Positions 5,996 through 8,601 of a stretch of DNA of 8,601 bases are shown here, in pieces (positions within the stretch are counted from its first letter, which is position 1; every line of letters begins with the position of its first letter). The notes under the pieces are model-generated. The model did not search any database. It was not told the origin of the DNA and was given only the letters and a program-made list of their open reading frames with translations. The DNA is from CBFGRU01 sp965651255 (lineage in GTDB: Bacteria; Planctomycetota; Phycisphaerae; Phycisphaerales; SM1A02), in contig CBFGRU010000128.1 of assembly GCA_965651255.1 (NCBI GenBank), forward strand, positions 1-8,601, in the 5' to 3' direction. The position numbers and the translations under genes are program-made.

Positions 5996-8560
5996 ATGTT
6001 CAGAAAGAATCGATCCGGCCTTTGCCTCCTGGCGTCGATGACGCTCGGGACTTCCAGTCTGCTCATGGCTGCGTCCAGCGCCCAGCCGCCGCGCGGCATG
6101 ATGCATTCGGGTGTGTCTCGCCCGCTGGCACCGGTCGTGCAGGATCCGGCGCCGGTTCGGTTCATCGAGCAACCCGGTGCGCTGGAGTTCACGGGCCGGC
6201 TCATCGTTCGTCCGCTTTCACTGCAGGAGAGGATGAACCGCGGTGATCAGGCATTGATCGCGCAGCAAGCCGATCAGGCCGCGCGCGATCGGCTCGCCCG
6301 ACATCTGATTCGCTATGAGCATCGCACGGATGAGTACCTCATCAGCGTTCCTCGCAATTCCGATGAGAACCAACTCGCGCATGAACTGCTCCAGACCGGT
6401 GACTATCGCTATGTCACGCCGGATTGGCTGTGTTTCCCGGTTGAGGTTCCGAACGATCCGTTCTATCCGGACCAGTGGCATCATCAGACAATCAACTCTG
6501 AAGCGGCGTGGGCGCTCACAACGGGCGATCCGTCGATCATTGCGGCGTTTGTCGATACGGGGGTTGATCTGGATCATCCGGATCTCGAGACGCAACTGAT
6601 TCCCGGTTACAACTCGGTCGATCGGGTTGCACAGGCCGATGGCGGCGATGTCAGCGATGTCAACGGTCACGGAACTGCGGTGGGCGGAACAATTGGCGCG
6701 ATTGCCAATAACAACGAAGGGGTCGCGGGCGTGGCATGGCATGTCAAGCTCATGCCTATCCGCACATCGAATGCCAGTGGGGGCGGAGCGAGCATCAGTG
6801 ACATCACGCACGGGGCGATGTGGGCCGTCGAGAACGGCGCGCACATTGCAAGTGCAAGCTACACCGGCGTCCAGTCGCCGCCGGTCGAGAGCGCCGGTGA
6901 GTACATCGAATCGATCGGTGGACTTTTCTGCTACGCCGCGGACAACTACAACCAGGATCATTCCGGCTTCGACTGGGACCATGTCATCGTCGTCGGTGCC
7001 ACGAATCAGGAGGATGGCAAGGCAAACTTCTCCAGTTACGGTTTGGCGCTCGATGTCTACGCGCCCGGCGTTTCAATCGGAACGACGCAGAACGGTGGGG
7101 GGTACACCGCCTCGAGCGGTACCAGTTTCTCCACCCCGATGGTCAACGGCGTGCTGGCGATGATCTGGAGCGTGAACCCGAGCTTCACGAACGAACAGGT
7201 GCGATTCCTGCTCTTCAACTCGTGTGAAGATCTCGGGGATCCCGGCGATGATCCCTATTGGGGGCACGGACGTGTTGATCTCGGCCGCGCGGTGCAGGAT
7301 GCGTTCGCCGCACTCGGTCCGCAGCCACCGACCGCTTTGAATGACAGTTCATCAACCATTCAGAATCTTGAAGTCGCCGTCGATGTCCTCGCGAATGACT
7401 TCGATGTGAATGGTGATGCGATCAATATCACCTCGTTCGACTCGCTCAGCGCGAACGGCGGCGTCGTGGTCCTTTCTGAGGGAACCGGCCTCAACGGCCG
7501 CGATGAGTTGGTCTTCATCCCCGCGACGGACTTCGTCGGGATGGATTCATTCACTTACACCATCACCGACGCGACGGGTCTTGACGACTCCGCGACCGTG
7601 AACGTCGAAGTGTTCGACCCGGCGGATTTCCGGGCGCCGGATTCACCCATGGTGACAGAGTCAGGTATCCGCGCGCGATACTACGCACTCAACAATCCAC
7701 AGCAGTTGCCTGACTTTGAACAGCTTACCCATGAGTCGGAAGAGGTTGTGGCCAAGATTGACTACCCCTCGACCAACGGCAACTTCGCTGGCTCGGGTCG
7801 CTCTGACGATGTAGGGGCGGTGTGGACCGGGTACGTCATGATCGATGTGCCGGACTTCTATACGTTCTATACCAACAGTGATGACGGCTCGCGCCTCTAC
7901 ATCGGCAGCCAGATGGTTGTTGATAATGACGGCCTGCATGCCATGCAGGAGCGCAGCGGTGAGATTGCGCTGCAACCCGGATTGCATGCGATTCGCGTTG
8001 AGTTCTTTGAACGCGGCGGTGGTGCCGGTTGCATTGTCAGTATGCAGGGTGGCGGCCTGAACAAGCAGGTCATTCCGATCGATCGCTGGTTCCATGACCC
8101 GACGGTTGCGGTGCCGCTGGATGAGTTGACGGTGTTCTTCGGCAACCTGATCTCGGGTGGGCTCGATGAAGTCACCGAATCCGATGACGCGCATCTTCGC
8201 GTGCGGTCGCGATTTGGCTTCACCGCGCTTGAACCGAACGTGCTTGAAGTTCGCCTTGGCGCAACCAGCCCGCTGGCGCAGACCGATCGAGTTCATCTTG
8301 GAATCGAGCAGCGGATCAATCATCCTTCCGGAACCGCGAAGCTGCGCTTGCGCAACTGGGGAACCAACGGATTCGACCAGATTTCAACGTTCCCATTGAC
8401 GAACATGGAGCACGTGGATCTGACCCTGGGCATTGGCGCGGCCGATGTGGTCCGGCAGGATGGGCGAATCGAGGTTTCTGTTCGCCATGTGGTGGCTGCG
8501 GTCTTCACGGCCCTTGGGTTTGACAGCTACATAGATCATGTGGAACTCCGGGCAGATTGA
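5996..8560 (+). CDS. Secreted subtilisin-like (S8) protease with cadherin-like, PA14 and shared C-terminal domains
   Basis: This 854-residue exported serine endopeptidase starts with a signal peptide (about 1-29) and an inhibitor-like propeptide (about 64-148), followed by the PNDPFYPDQWH junction common before S8 domains. The catalytic domain (about 165-440) has Asp187 in FVDTGVDLDHPDL, His225 in NGHGTAVGG and Ser377 in SGTSFSTPM. The oxyanion Asn is probably N317 in AADN, where AAGN is usual. Then come a tandem-95/cadherin-like Ig module (about 445-540, with VLANDFDVNGD and FVGMDSFTYTITD), a PA14 carbohydrate-binding-type domain (about 552-701, with SDDGSRLYIG at 628-637), and a C-terminal module (about 710-854) homologous to that of the upstream BNR protein. 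An imperfect GAGGTG ribosome binding site lies 10 bases before the ATG. The intact triad suggests an active enzyme at the cell surface or in the medium; its substrate is unknown. Confidence 0.93.
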   Translation: MFRKNRSGLCLLASMTLGTSSLLMAASSAQPPRGMMHSGVSRPLAPVVQDPAPVRFIEQPGALEFTGRLIVRPLSLQERMNRGDQALIAQQADQAARDRLARHLIRYEHRTDEYLISVPRNSDENQLAHELLQTGDYRYVTPDWLCFPVEVPNDPFYPDQWHHQTINSEAAWALTTGDPSIIAAFVDTGVDLDHPDLETQLIPGYNSVDRVAQADGGDVSDVNGHGTAVGGTIGAIANNNEGVAGVAWHVKLMPIRTSNASGGGASISDITHGAMWAVENGAHIASASYTGVQSPPVESAGEYIESIGGLFCYAADNYNQDHSGFDWDHVIVVGATNQEDGKANFSSYGLALDVYAPGVSIGTTQNGGGYTASSGTSFSTPMVNGVLAMIWSVNPSFTNEQVRFLLFNSCEDLGDPGDDPYWGHGRVDLGRAVQDAFAALGPQPPTALNDSSSTIQNLEVAVDVLANDFDVNGDAINITSFDSLSANGGVVVLSEGTGLNGRDELVFIPATDFVGMDSFTYTITDATGLDDSATVNVEVFDPADFRAPDSPMVTESGIRARYYALNNPQQLPDFEQLTHESEEVVAKIDYPSTNGNFAGSGRSDDVGAVWTGYVMIDVPDFYTFYTNSDDGSRLYIGSQMVVDNDGLHAMQERSGEIALQPGLHAIRVEFFERGGGAGCIVSMQGGGLNKQVIPIDRWFHDPTVAVPLDELTVFFGNLISGGLDEVTESDDAHLRVRSRFGFTALEPNVLEVRLGATSPLAQTDRVHLGIEQRINHPSGTAKLRLRNWGTNGFDQISTFPLTNMEHVDLTLGIGAADVVRQDGRIEVSVRHVVAAVFTALGFDSYIDHVELRAD
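8123..8557 (+). repeat. Shared C-terminal module, copy 2 (in protease)
   Basis: This segment encodes residues 710-854 of the protease and is homologous to copy 1. Its conserved blocks are S729-V752, INHPSGTA (774-781) and VVAAVFTALGF (832-842). It follows the PA14 domain directly. It ends the protein, as copy 1 does, with no PEP-CTERM tail, dockerin or type IX sorting signature after it. Confidence 0.8.
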
Positions 8561-8601
8561 GGTTGAGCAACCATCTTTGTGCAAGGACTTCGGGCGGCAT
8601 C

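Noticed and set aside
5802..6041. Plus-strand open frame of 79 codons spanning the gap before the protease
   Set aside because: It overlaps the protease signal peptide in another frame, is Arg-rich and has no recognisable features or good ribosome binding site.
8561..8580. GGTT-GAGC-AACC followed by ATCTTTGT as a terminator after the protease gene
   Set aside because: The stem is only 4 bp and the T-run is short, so it is too weak to call, and the window ends directly after.

Overview
The window looks like chromosomal DNA from a Planctomycetota bacterium, most likely of the Phycisphaerae type. The evidence is a moderately high GC content, a secreted protein ending in a VPAPG-type PEP-CTERM sorting tail, a pseudopilin of the planctomycete kind, and two large exported proteins sharing a C-terminal module of a style I associate with planctomycete secreted proteins. 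No rRNA, tRNA, CRISPR array, insertion sequence or phage gene was seen. The taxonomic call is an inference from protein style.

Layout. At the left edge is the 3' part of a phytanoyl-CoA dioxygenase-like gene (+ strand). It converges on a block of four minus-strand genes, with an 11-bp perfect hairpin between them that probably terminates transcription from both sides. In transcription order (right to left) the block encodes a TPR lipoprotein (3732-2965), a small His/Cys-rich membrane-anchored or secreted protein (2818-2426), a pseudopilin-like protein (2210-1431) and a PEP-CTERM protein (1320-637). Gaps of 146, 215 and 110 bases separate them, so they could be one loose operon or several units. 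A divergent intergenic region (3733-3993) separates this block from two large plus-strand genes: a five-Asp-box (BNR) repeat protein (3994-5751) and a multidomain subtilisin-like protease (5996-8560). A 244-base gap with a 7-bp inverted repeat lies between those two.

How the genes may work together. The His/Cys-rich protein, the His-rich pseudopilin and the PEP-CTERM protein, which resembles the all3515-type Zur-repressed family as I remember it, suggest a cell-envelope metal (zinc) acquisition or homeostasis cluster. That is a hypothesis: no transporter, regulator or convincing Zur operator is visible. The two plus-strand products are both exported and end in homologous modules of about 145 residues, whose nucleotide sequences differ at most synonymous sites while key protein blocks are nearly identical. 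The module may be a shared surface-attachment, sorting or binding domain. Intergenic stretches are all under 300 bases; apart from the listed hairpins and ribosome binding sites I see nothing convincing in them.
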